A DNA stretch of 9,239 bases from Betaproteobacteria bacterium (GCA_025362705.1 JANYFH010000261.1:1-9239), one strand, 5' to 3'. Counted from the stretch's first letter, positions 1-6,615 are shown. Program-made: numbers and translations. The notes: a model not told the origin generated them from the sequence alone.

Positions 1-911
1 CGCTCGATCATGAATGCAGGCATCTTGTCGACGCCAATATCGACAAGCTCAAAACCGCCATCAGCCATGCGCTTCTGAAAGTCGGCGTCTTTGTTGATGT
101 CGAGGCAAATATCGGAGACTTGTTTCCGCATTTCGGCCGACGCAGATTTTGGCAATGCAATCCCGCGGTAAGCGCCATCCACCCAATCGATGCCCATCTC
201 TTTGAAGGTGGGCACGTCGGGAAATTGTGGATGGCGTTTTTCAGTGGCAACGGCGAGCATGCGCGTCTTGCCCTTTTGTCCGATCGCCAGCGGCACATAT
301 GACATCGCCATACTCACGTGTCCGCCCAGCAGCGACGCTACGAGGTCTCCTGTGCCCTTGAACGGCACGTACGTCGTCTTGACACCTGCAATGCTATTGA
401 ATCGCTCAGTCGCGAGATGATTTGCGGAATTGGTTCCAGAACCAGCGATGGTGACAGTACCAGGCATCGCTTTTGCCGCTTTCACCAAATCCTGGTAAGT
501 CTTGTATGGGCTCTCATTGCGTACGATGATGGCATCCGGCGTGTAATGATAGAAGCAGACGTTCTGGATATCATCGGTCTTGTACTGAACCACGCCTTCC
601 ATCGGTTGCAGCACGATATGCGGCAGGTTAGTGCTCATCCAGGTGTAACCATCCCCGGGGAAAGTATTGGTTTGTGACCAGGCCAGCGCGCCACCCGCAC
701 CCGGCTTGGATTCGATGATCAATTCCTGATTAAATTTTTTCCTGAACACGAGTTGCTGGAATCGCCCGGCGATATCGGATTCTCCGCCCGGCGCAAACGG
801 GATGATGTACTTCACCGGCTTGTCCGGATAGGCGGCGTGCGCAATACCGCCACCGAATGCCGCAAAAATTCCTGCAGACAGCAACACAACGCGAATCGTC
901 ATCAACTTCAT
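1..911 (-). CDS. TTT (Bug/TctC-family) periplasmic substrate-binding protein, C-terminus cut by window edge
   Basis: This is the secreted solute receptor of a tripartite tricarboxylate transporter, which captures a carboxylate in the periplasm for a TctA/TctB-type permease. Translation starts at the ATG at 911-909, seven bases after a strong AAGGAG (924-919). The frame stays open for 303 codons to base 1, so roughly the last 20-25 residues of a typical 320-330-residue family member are missing. Residues 1-26 form a signal peptide with a basic start, a hydrophobic core and an AHA-A cleavage site. The family signature follows: YPDKPVKYIIPFAPGGESD near residues 28-46, PGAGG, a DGYT motif, and late on the ATEKRHPQFPDVPTFKEMG block. 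It lies 53 bases downstream of the tartrate dehydrogenase gene on the same strand, probably in one transcript, which hints at tartrate or malate as ligand. The ligand is inferred from neighbours only; family membership is secure. Confidence 0.93.
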   Translation of the reverse strand, partial: MKLMTIRVVLLSAGIFAAFGGGIAHAAYPDKPVKYIIPFAPGGESDIAGRFQQLVFRKKFNQELIIESKPGAGGALAWSQTNTFPGDGYTWMSTNLPHIVLQPMEGVVQYKTDDIQNVCFYHYTPDAIIVRNESPYKTYQDLVKAAKAMPGTVTIAGSGTNSANHLATERFNSIAGVKTTYVPFKGTGDLVASLLGGHVSMAMSYVPLAIGQKGKTRMLAVATEKRHPQFPDVPTFKEMGIDWVDGAYRGIALPKSASAEMRKQVSDICLDINKDADFQKRMADGGFELVDIGVDKMPAFMIE

Positions 912-964
912 GATGCATCTCCTTCCGTTTATTATTTGTAGTAGTTCGAGATCGCATTCCTGCC

Positions 965-2020
965 TTACAAAGCATCTGCAATCGCGCGCCCAACTTCCGA
1001 CGTACCCGCCGTTCCACCCATGTCAGGCGTGCGCGGCCCCTCCACCAGGACAGTCTCAATCGCCTTCACAATAGCATCCCCCGCAGCCTTATGCCCAAGA
1101 TGTTCCAGCATCATCGCGCCGGACCAAATCTGGCCAATTGGGTTGGCGATATTCTTGCCGTATATATCCGGCGCGCTACCGTGCACCGGCTCGAAACACG
1201 ATGGAAACTCGCGCTCAGGATTCAGATTTGCTGAAGGTGCGATGCCAATGGTGCCGGTACAAGCCGGACCGAGGTCGGAGAGAATATCGCCGAACAGATT
1301 TGAGCCGACCACCACGTCGAACCAATCCGGATGCTGTACAAAATGTGCGGTGAGAATATCGATGTGGTACTGCGAAGTTTTGATGTCGGGATATTTGGCC
1401 GACATTTCCTTGAAACGCTCATCCCAGTAGGGCATGGTAATGGCGATACCGTTCGACTTGGTGGCCGAGGTAACGTGCTTGCGCTTGCGCGTTTTGGCCA
1501 ACTCAAACGCATACTTCAAAATGCGATCCACGCCACGCCGCGTGAAGACAGTTTGTTGCATGCAGATTTCCTGTTCGGTGCCACCGTACAGCCGGCCACC
1601 AATCGAGGAGTATTCACCTTCGTTGTTTTCGCGCACCACCCAGAAATCAATGTCACCCGGTTTGCGCCCCGCCAGCGGCGAAGGCACGCCCGGCATCAAT
1701 CGGACTGGCCGTACATTTGCATAAAGCTGAAATTCGCGGCGAATCGGGATCAACAAACCCCACAGCGAAACGTGATCGGCCACCGTCGGGAAACCAACCG
1801 CGCCCAGATAAATTGCGTCGTGATTGCGGATTTCGAGCAGGCCATCGTCGGGCATCATCTTGCCGTGCGCAGCGTAGTAATCGCAACTCCACGGCTTTTC
1901 ATCAAACTGGAACTGCATACCGAATTTACGGCCGGCGGCCTCGAGCACTCGGATGCCTTCCGGAATAACTTCCTTGCCGATGCCATCACCTGCAATTACG
2001 GCGATTTTGTGTTTGCTCAC
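965..2020 (-). CDS. ttuC: Tartrate dehydrogenase/decarboxylase - D-malate dehydrogenase family (TtuC/DmlA)
   Basis: This is a cytoplasmic NAD-dependent beta-decarboxylating dehydrogenase of the isocitrate/isopropylmalate dehydrogenase superfamily. Characterised relatives oxidise (+)-tartrate to oxaloglycolate, convert meso-tartrate to D-glycerate plus CO2, and D-malate to pyruvate plus CO2. It has 351 residues, a normal length. Visible landmarks are GDGIGKEV (11-18), substrate arginines in RREFQLYANVRP (R94, R104) and R130 in RENNEGEYS, catalytic Y137 and K188 (TSATKSNG), metal aspartates D221, D245 and D249 (SNLFGDILSDLGP), and the cofactor loop EPVHGSAPDIYGKNIANP (277-294). The RENNEGEYS segment and the overall pattern favour tartrate/D-malate over 3-isopropylmalate as substrate. 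The start is GTG with a GAGGGG-like ribosome site just upstream, and no in-frame ATG lies nearby. It is divergent from the LacI-type gene and precedes a TTT binding-protein gene. The exact preferred substrate cannot be read from sequence. Confidence 0.9.
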   Translation of the reverse strand: MSKHKIAVIAGDGIGKEVIPEGIRVLEAAGRKFGMQFQFDEKPWSCDYYAAHGKMMPDDGLLEIRNHDAIYLGAVGFPTVADHVSLWGLLIPIRREFQLYANVRPVRLMPGVPSPLAGRKPGDIDFWVVRENNEGEYSSIGGRLYGGTEQEICMQQTVFTRRGVDRILKYAFELAKTRKRKHVTSATKSNGIAITMPYWDERFKEMSAKYPDIKTSQYHIDILTAHFVQHPDWFDVVVGSNLFGDILSDLGPACTGTIGIAPSANLNPEREFPSCFEPVHGSAPDIYGKNIANPIGQIWSGAMMLEHLGHKAAGDAIVKAIETVLVEGPRTPDMGGTAGTSEVGRAIADAL

Positions 2021-2278
2021 GACGCACCCCTCAAATTGAGAATGGTGCCTTTTTTACCACGAGCAAAGACGGCGTTCCTTGACTTGGCGCGTGATTGCCT
2101 CAAGAAACTGCGACTTCGTCGCGGCCATCAGCTCCAGCGCCTTCACTTTGCAGGTTTCGGTGAAGACACGAACTCGAATCTATCAAGCGTGCCAAGATGT
2201 GATGCAACCGCGCAGCGGAAACCAACGGGAAGGCGCGTTCAAGTTGGAGTTCGCTCGGGTATTTGCCTAGAATGACGC
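2021..2278. other. Divergent intergenic region between ttuC and the repressor gene
   Basis: This 258-base spacer should hold the minus-strand promoter for ttuC and the plus-strand promoter for the repressor. The repressor promoter is listed separately. I found no convincing minus-strand promoter and no copy of the GGTAG-N2-CTACC operator seen at 3403-3441. Two weak inverted repeats occur: TGGT/ACCA at 2043-2046 and 2056-2059, and CTTGA/TCAAG at 2078-2082 and 2100-2104. A 24-codon open frame (2128-2054, minus strand) ends 33 bases before ttuC and could be a leader peptide or chance. Confidence 0.5.
2244..2273 (+). promoter_or_regulatory. Putative sigma-70 promoter of the LacI-type regulator gene
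   Basis: TTGGAG (2244-2249) and TAGAAT (2268-2273) are separated by 18 bases and resemble a -35/-10 pair. Only five bases (2274-2278) lie between the -10 box and the ATG at 2279, so initiation six bases after the -10 box would fall on the A of the start codon. This would give a leaderless mRNA, and no Shine-Dalgarno sequence precedes the ATG. It is a by-eye match only. Confidence 0.4.
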
Positions 2279-3319
2279 ATGTTGATCGGGCCCCTACCAC
2301 CCAAACGCAGTCGCCGCAGCAGCGGTGCCGTCACACTTCATGATGTCGCCAGGCTCGCGGGGGTCGCCCCGATTACGGCTTCCCGGGCGCTCAACACACC
2401 TGAACAAGTTTCGGAAGCCGTGCTTCAAAAAGTCAAAGACGCGGTTGCAAGCACCGGTTACGTGCCCAATCGACTCGCTGGCGGCCTGGCCTCAACGCGA
2501 AGTCGTTTGGTTGCTGCGGTCGTGCCTACCATTTCGGGCGCGGTATTTCTCGAAACAGTTCAATCGCTGACGGAAACATTCGCGCAGGCTGGTTATCAAG
2601 TGATGCTTGGCCAAGCCGGCTATGACGGCCTTCGCGAGGATGCTTTGCTGAAAGCCATCGTCGGTCGCAGACCCGATGGGGTCGTACTCACCGGCATTGT
2701 ACACTCCGTAGAAGGGCGAAAGCTGCTGACTGCGTCCGGTATCCCCGTGGTGGAAACCTGGGATCTCACGCCCACACCGATTGACATGCTGGTCGGCTTT
2801 TCTCACGTCGAGGTCGGCCGCGCCGTAGCTGCATTTTTGCACGCCAGGGGACGGCGGCGCTTTGGGGTGGTCGCGGGCAATGATCCTCGCGCGAAGCTCC
2901 GCTACGAATCCTTCCATTCTGCCGCTATCGCTTTCGGGCTGCCTGCGCCAAAAGTAGTGGTCGTTCCTGCTCCCACCACGCTGAAATACGGGCGCGATTC
3001 TCTGTCCAGGCTGATGGAATGCAACGGCGCTAATAACGCTATTGACGCGATCTTCTGCAGTTCTGACTCCTTAGCCCTGGGTGTCATGACCGAAGCGCGG
3101 GTACAGGGAGTTCGGATTCCAGAAGACGTCGCCGTGGTTGGATTTGGCGACTTGGATTTCGCCGCATACATGCAACCAGCACTCACTACCGTTCAAATCA
3201 ATGGCGGAGCTATTGGTCGGCAGGCAGCACAATTTATCCTCGACCGCGCCGACGGTCGGGAGATCGTGCAACGGGTGATCGATATCGGGTTCAAAATTGT
3301 CGATCGCCAAAGTACTTGA
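2279..3319 (+). CDS. LacI-family (GntR-type) transcriptional repressor of the aldarate operon
   Basis: This is a DNA-binding repressor of 346 residues, normal for the LacI family. The N-terminal helix-turn-helix spans about residues 18-40 (VTLHDVARLAGVAPITASRALN), with P31, I32 and R36 at the positions that read operator bases in LacI. The hinge helix follows (PNRLAGGLAS, about 63-72, with L70 at the minor-groove leucine position). The remainder is a periplasmic-binding-protein-like effector domain, with typical segments such as DGVVLTG, GIPVVETWD, AIFCSSDSLALGVM, IPEDVAVVGFGD and the LTTVQ segment. The general pattern recalls E. coli GntR, the LacI-family gluconate repressor, more than LacI itself. 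It lies just upstream of, and in the same direction as, an operon whose promoter carries two palindromes of LacI-operator type, so local control is the likely role. The inducer is probably an aldarate or a pathway intermediate (inference). The start codon has no ribosome site. Confidence 0.92.
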   Translation: MLIGPLPPKRSRRSSGAVTLHDVARLAGVAPITASRALNTPEQVSEAVLQKVKDAVASTGYVPNRLAGGLASTRSRLVAAVVPTISGAVFLETVQSLTETFAQAGYQVMLGQAGYDGLREDALLKAIVGRRPDGVVLTGIVHSVEGRKLLTASGIPVVETWDLTPTPIDMLVGFSHVEVGRAVAAFLHARGRRRFGVVAGNDPRAKLRYESFHSAAIAFGLPAPKVVVVPAPTTLKYGRDSLSRLMECNGANNAIDAIFCSSDSLALGVMTEARVQGVRIPEDVAVVGFGDLDFAAYMQPALTTVQINGGAIGRQAAQFILDRADGREIVQRVIDIGFKIVDRQST

Positions 3320-3387
3320 GGGTTAATGCGCCAAAGCTGGCGGCGGATATTAAGGCGGTAAAAAGCCGCTGGTAAATTCGATAGGAC

Positions 3388-3416
3388 TTGATTTTTTCTT
3401 TAGGTAGCACTACCAT
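3388..3416 (+). promoter_or_regulatory. Putative sigma-70 promoter of the aldarate operon
   Basis: TTGATT (3388-3393) and TACCAT (3411-3416) are spaced by exactly 17 bases, a good -35/-10 geometry with a moderate -10 match. The -10 box overlaps the right half of the upstream operator (3403-3414), so a bound repressor would block RNA polymerase. A second copy of CTTGATT at 3421-3427 has no usable -10 box at the right distance. The assignment rests on spacing and on the operator overlap. Confidence 0.5.
3403..3414 (+). promoter_or_regulatory. Operator O1, LacI-family type palindrome
   Basis: GGTAGCACTACC consists of GGTAG and CTACC half-sites around a CA centre, and is imperfect only at the two central bases. 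It covers the predicted -10 box of the aldarate operon. It shares both half-sites with O2, whose centre lies 26 bases downstream. It is the likely binding site of the adjacent LacI-type repressor. Confidence 0.72.
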
Positions 3417-3427
3417 AGCGCTTGATT

Positions 3428-3441
3428 TGGTAGCGCTACCA
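3428..3441 (+). promoter_or_regulatory. Operator O2, perfect 14-base LacI-family type palindrome
   Basis: TGGTAGCGCTACCA is a perfect inverted repeat with the central CG step common in LacI-family operators. From memory it is close to the xyl-box reported for the LacI-family regulator XylR of Xanthomonas, which supports the regulator class but not the ligand. It lies just downstream of the predicted transcription start (about 3423). Together with O1 it forms a tandem pair across the promoter. Confidence 0.78.
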
Positions 3442-3500
3442 TTGCAATCAACAGTTCCGCTTTGCCACCAAACCCTTTCCACCCCCGTCCAGGAAATTTC

Positions 3501-4463
3501 ATGAAAAAATTATTCCTAGTGTTCACACTCGGTCTGCTCGCCGCGACCGCCATTCAGGCGCAGTCCTGGCCCGCAAAAACCGTAACCCTGCTGGTGCCGT
3601 TTCCACCCGGCGGCTCCACCGACATGATTGCGCGCACGCTGGTTCCCACGTTGCAGGAAAAACTCAAAGGCAGTTTTATCGTCGACAACAAGGCCGGCGC
3701 TGGTGGCACGATTGGCGCGCTCGCCGCAGCCCGCGCACCTGCCGATGGCTACACGATTCTCGTGACCTCGCTGGGGCCGCTGGTGATTGGACCGCACCTG
3801 ATAAAGAGCACGGGCTACGACCCGCTAAAAGACTTTGAATACATTACCGTCGCGGTTCAGGCACCAAACGTCCTCGCAGTGCCAGCCAGCTCGAAGCACA
3901 AATCGCTCGCCGACGTTCTAGCCTATGAGAAAGCCAACCCCGGCAAAATGTCGTTTGCTTCCGCAGGCAATGGCACCAGCGATCATCTGACGGCCGAACT
4001 CTTCTGGCAAGTGACCAACACCAGCGGGCTACACATTCCGTATAAGGGTGGCGCGCCGGCGATGACCGATTTGCTGGGCAATCAGGTCGATGCGACATTC
4101 ATGAACATCAATACGGGTCTCTCGAACATCAAGGCAGGCAAACTCCGCGCATTGGCCGTCACCAGCGAAAAGCGTTCACCACTGTTGCCGGACGTTCCGA
4201 CGATGAACGAACTTGGCATCAAGGGTGTCACCGTATATTCGTGGCAAGCCTTCGCCGCGCCAAAAGGGCTTCCGGCCGATATCAAGTCAAAGCTACATGC
4301 CGCGCTGGTGGCAGGTCTCAATGATCCGCAGGTCAAAGCCAAGCTGCTTGATCTGGGATTCGAAATTGTCGGTAACACGCCCGCACAATTCACCGCGTTT
4401 CAGGCTACCGAATTTGCGCGCTGGAAGAAGGTAATCGAAGTCGGAAAAATCACCGCCGACTGA
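3501..4463 (+). CDS. TTT (Bug/TctC-family) periplasmic substrate-binding protein, first gene of the aldarate operon
   Basis: This secreted solute receptor has 320 residues, a full-length member of the family. The ATG at 3501 is chosen because AGGAAA (3491-3496) precedes it and it begins a clean signal peptide: MKK, a hydrophobic stretch, and cleavage after residue 20 (AIQA-QS). The mature protein opens with WPAKTVTLLVPFPPGGSTD (23-41), followed by NKAGAGGTIGA, a DGYT motif, HIPYKGGAPAMTDLLGNQVD and the VTSEKRSPLLPDVPTMNELG block, all family hallmarks. As the first gene after the operators, followed nine bases later by gudD, it is likely to bind glucarate, galactarate or a related hexarate. 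In E. coli these substrates enter through MFS permeases instead. The membrane subunits are not in the window. It is not a close copy of the minus-strand binding protein, differing through most of its length outside the family motifs. Confidence 0.95.
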   Translation: MKKLFLVFTLGLLAATAIQAQSWPAKTVTLLVPFPPGGSTDMIARTLVPTLQEKLKGSFIVDNKAGAGGTIGALAAARAPADGYTILVTSLGPLVIGPHLIKSTGYDPLKDFEYITVAVQAPNVLAVPASSKHKSLADVLAYEKANPGKMSFASAGNGTSDHLTAELFWQVTNTSGLHIPYKGGAPAMTDLLGNQVDATFMNINTGLSNIKAGKLRALAVTSEKRSPLLPDVPTMNELGIKGVTVYSWQAFAAPKGLPADIKSKLHAALVAGLNDPQVKAKLLDLGFEIVGNTPAQFTAFQATEFARWKKVIEVGKITAD

Positions 4464-4472
4464 GTAACCATC

Positions 4473-5807
4473 TTGTCTACAGAAAACACGCCGCGCATTA
4501 CAGAACTGCGCGTCATCCCTGTGGCCGGTCGCGACAGTATGCTGCTGAATCTCAGTGGCGCGCATGGACCTTTTTTCACCCGTAATCTGCTCATCCTCAC
4601 CGACAGTACGGGAAACACCGGGGTGGGCGAAGTGCCGGGTGGCGAGAAAATACGTCAGACGTTGGAAGATGCGCGCCCGCTGGTTGTCGGTCAAGCAATC
4701 GGCGCGTGGCTGGCCGTGTTGCGCGAGGCGCAGCAGAAATTCGCCGATCGCGATGCGAGCGGGCGCGGGCAGCAGACGTTCGATCTGCGTACCACCATAC
4801 ACGCGGTCACTGCCATCGAATCGGCGATGCTCGATCTTCTCGGTAAACAGCTTGGCGTGCCGGTGGCCGCACTGCTGGGTGAAGGCCAGCAGCGCGACTC
4901 GGTGGAGATGCTGGGCTATCTTTTCTACGTCGGTGATCGCGCGAAAACGGATCTCGACTACGCCAACGACCCCGAAGCCAACAACACGTGGAGCCGAATA
5001 CGCCACGAACCCGCGATGGATGCTGCAGCCATTGTGCGACTTGCTGAAGCGGCGCGCGAACGCTATGGCTTCAACGATTTCAAGTTGAAAGGCGGCGTGT
5101 TGCGGGGCGAGGAAGAGATCGAAGCTGTCACTGCGCTTCACGAACGCTTTCCCGACGCGCGCGTCACGCTGGACCCGAACGGCGGCTGGCTGCTCAAAGA
5201 CGCGATTCGCCTTATGCGCGACATGCGCAACGTGGTCGCGTACGCGGAAGACCCGTGCGGCGCGGAAGATGTTTTTTCCGGGCGAGAAGTGATGGCGGAA
5301 TTTCGTCGCGCGACGGGACTACCCACCGCGACCAACATGATCGCCACAGATTGGCGGCAACTGACTCACGCGCTGTCATTGCAGTCGGTCGATATTCCAC
5401 TTGCCGATCCGCATTTCTGGACGATGGCGGGATCGGTACGCGTCGCGCAAACCTGTCGCGACTGGGGTCTCACCTGGGGCTCGCACTCCAACAATCACTT
5501 CGACATTTCACTGGCGATGTTCACGCACGTAGGTGCAGCCGCACCGGGGCGAGTGACCGCCATCGATACGCACTGGATTTGGCAAGACGGTCAGCGTCTC
5601 ACCAAAAATCCGCTGCAAATTATCAACGGTCATGTGCAAGTACCGCCCATGCCGGGTCTCGGCGTCGAGCTCGATATGATTGAGGTCAACAAAGCGAATC
5701 AGCTATACCAGCAACACGGTCTCGGCGAGCGCGACGATGCGGCGGCCATGCAATACCTGATTCCCAGCTGGAAATTCAATCCCAAACAACCGGCGCTGGT
5801 GCGCTAG
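4473..5807 (+). CDS. gudD: D-glucarate dehydratase
   Basis: This enolase-superfamily enzyme dehydrates D-glucarate (and often L-idarate) to 5-keto-4-deoxy-D-glucarate in the cytoplasm with Mg2+. It has 444 residues, against 446 for E. coli GudD, to which it is clearly similar throughout. All catalytic positions are present: the KxK pair K204/K206 (NDFKLKGG), metal ligands D234 (TLDPNGGW), E259 (AYAEDPCGAE) and N288 (TATNMIATDW), base H338 (GSHSNNHFD) and its partner D365 (AIDTHWIWQ). The GARG-like loop GRGQQTFDLRTTIH is intact. The start is taken as TTG at 4473, because the conserved N-terminus (ITELRVIPVAGRDSM) begins within ten residues of it and the first in-frame ATG is codon 23. Only a weak GAG precedes it, so translation may depend on coupling to the upstream gene, which ends nine bases before. 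Confidence 0.97.
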   Translation: MSTENTPRITELRVIPVAGRDSMLLNLSGAHGPFFTRNLLILTDSTGNTGVGEVPGGEKIRQTLEDARPLVVGQAIGAWLAVLREAQQKFADRDASGRGQQTFDLRTTIHAVTAIESAMLDLLGKQLGVPVAALLGEGQQRDSVEMLGYLFYVGDRAKTDLDYANDPEANNTWSRIRHEPAMDAAAIVRLAEAARERYGFNDFKLKGGVLRGEEEIEAVTALHERFPDARVTLDPNGGWLLKDAIRLMRDMRNVVAYAEDPCGAEDVFSGREVMAEFRRATGLPTATNMIATDWRQLTHALSLQSVDIPLADPHFWTMAGSVRVAQTCRDWGLTWGSHSNNHFDISLAMFTHVGAAAPGRVTAIDTHWIWQDGQRLTKNPLQIINGHVQVPPMPGLGVELDMIEVNKANQLYQQHGLGERDDAAAMQYLIPSWKFNPKQPALVR

Positions 5808-5816
5808 CAAAACTAC

Positions 5817-5821
5817 AGGAG
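5817..5821 (+). promoter_or_regulatory. Strong ribosome binding site for the aldolase gene
   Basis: AGGAG lies five bases before the ATG at 5827. It is the best ribosome site inside this operon and fixes the start of the aldolase gene, in contrast with the weak sites before gudD, garR and the talarate/galactarate dehydratase gene. Confidence 0.75.
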
Positions 5822-5826
5822 CTCAC

Positions 5827-6615
5827 ATGAGAGAGAATCGCCTTCGTGCCATCTGGAAATCCGGCGGCGCGGTCATCAACGGCTGGCTGGGCATTCCCAA
5901 CAGCTTTTCCGCCGAGACCATGGCACATCAGGGATGGGATTCGCTGGTCATCGATTTGCAGCACGGCGTGATCGATTATTCGGGCATGGTGCCGATGCTG
6001 CAGGCGATCTCCACTACCAATACAGTGCCCATTGTCCGCGTGCCGTGGCTGGAGCCAGGCATTCTGATGAAAGCGCTCGATGCCGGTGCTTATGCGGTGA
6101 TCTGCCCAATGGTGAACTCACGTGAGGACGCCGAAAAACTGGTCGCGTATACCCACTACGCACCGCAAGGCACGCGCAGCTTCGGGCCGATCCGCGCTTT
6201 GCTTTACGGCGGCGCAGATTATCCGAAACACGCGAACGAAACCATCGTCACGTTTGCGATGATTGAAACCAAGAAGGCGTTGGACAATCTTGACGACATT
6301 CTTTCCACACCCGGTCTGGATGCAATCTACATCGGACCGTCAGACCTGTCGCTCGCACTCGGTTGTGCGCCAGTTTTTGACGATGTCGATCCACCGGTCG
6401 TTGAGGCCATCGATCACATCCTCGCCCGCGCCAAAGCGCACGGTATCGTCGCGGGCATCCATAACGGCACGCCTGAAGCGGCATTGAAACGCATCGCCAA
6501 GGGCTTCCAGTTCGTCACTATTGCGTCTGACGCTCGCCTCATGGCGGCGGGTGCGCAAGGTGTGATGGCGAAGATGCGCGCCGCGCAAACGCCGAAGGCA
6601 TCAGGCTCTTACTGA
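5827..6615 (+). CDS. HpcH/HpaI-family class II aldolase, probable 5-keto-4-deoxy-D-glucarate aldolase (GarL role)
   Basis: This metal-dependent pyruvate aldolase of the HpcH/HpaI family has 262 residues. By context it should split 5-keto-4-deoxy-D-glucarate into pyruvate and tartronate semialdehyde, linking the dehydratases to GarR. Active-site positions are conserved: H46 in the IDLQHG motif, R71 in RVPW (pyruvate binding), and metal ligands E147 (AMIETKKAL) and D173 (YIGPSDLSLALG). The central segment RSFGPIRALLYGGADYPKHANE (about 117-138) differs from what I recall of E. coli GarL and HpaI, and fits another branch of the family often annotated only as aldolase. The enzyme class is therefore firm and the substrate inferred. 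An alternative is a hydroxy-oxo-acid aldolase with related specificity. The gene starts 19 bases after gudD with a strong ribosome site. Confidence 0.88.
   Translation: MRENRLRAIWKSGGAVINGWLGIPNSFSAETMAHQGWDSLVIDLQHGVIDYSGMVPMLQAISTTNTVPIVRVPWLEPGILMKALDAGAYAVICPMVNSREDAEKLVAYTHYAPQGTRSFGPIRALLYGGADYPKHANETIVTFAMIETKKALDNLDDILSTPGLDAIYIGPSDLSLALGCAPVFDDVDPPVVEAIDHILARAKAHGIVAGIHNGTPEAALKRIAKGFQFVTIASDARLMAAGAQGVMAKMRAAQTPKASGSY

Larger units (their letters stand above)
3320..3500 (+). promoter_or_regulatory. Control region between the repressor gene and the aldarate operon
   Basis: This 181-base region holds the operon promoter and two operators, listed separately. Its first part has two small hairpin-forming sequences: CGCCA/TGGCG at 3329-3333 and 3338-3342, and GCGG/CCGC at 3355-3358 and 3366-3369. 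Neither is followed directly by a T run, so a terminator for the repressor gene is not supported. The predicted leader from about 3423 to the ATG at 3501 is roughly 78 bases and carries the second operator. Confidence 0.7.

Noticed and set aside
2043..2059. TGGT/ACCA inverted repeat near the ttuC start, considered as a third operator
   Set aside because: The half-sites are separated by nine bases rather than six and lack the AGC/GCT core, so it does not match O1 or O2.
1331..2275. Long plus-strand open frame (314 codons) opposite ttuC and running into the spacer
   Set aside because: It is antisense to a clearly conserved dehydrogenase gene, its translation has no recognisable motif and is rich in Arg and His, and it has no ribosome site. 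It is a shadow of the GC-rich coding strand.
3329..3369. Possible terminator after the repressor gene
   Set aside because: The two stems are only four or five base pairs and neither is followed by a T run. The nearest T tract (3391-3397) is over 20 bases further on and falls inside the promoter.
3462..3500. Upstream non-ATG start for the plus-strand binding protein
   Set aside because: It would place Pro- and His-rich residues before a perfect MKK signal peptide and ignore the AGGAAA ribosome site that fixes the ATG at 3501.
4293..5141. 282-codon minus-strand open frame across the binding-protein/gudD junction
   Set aside because: It lies opposite two well-supported genes, crosses their boundary, and has no family motif.
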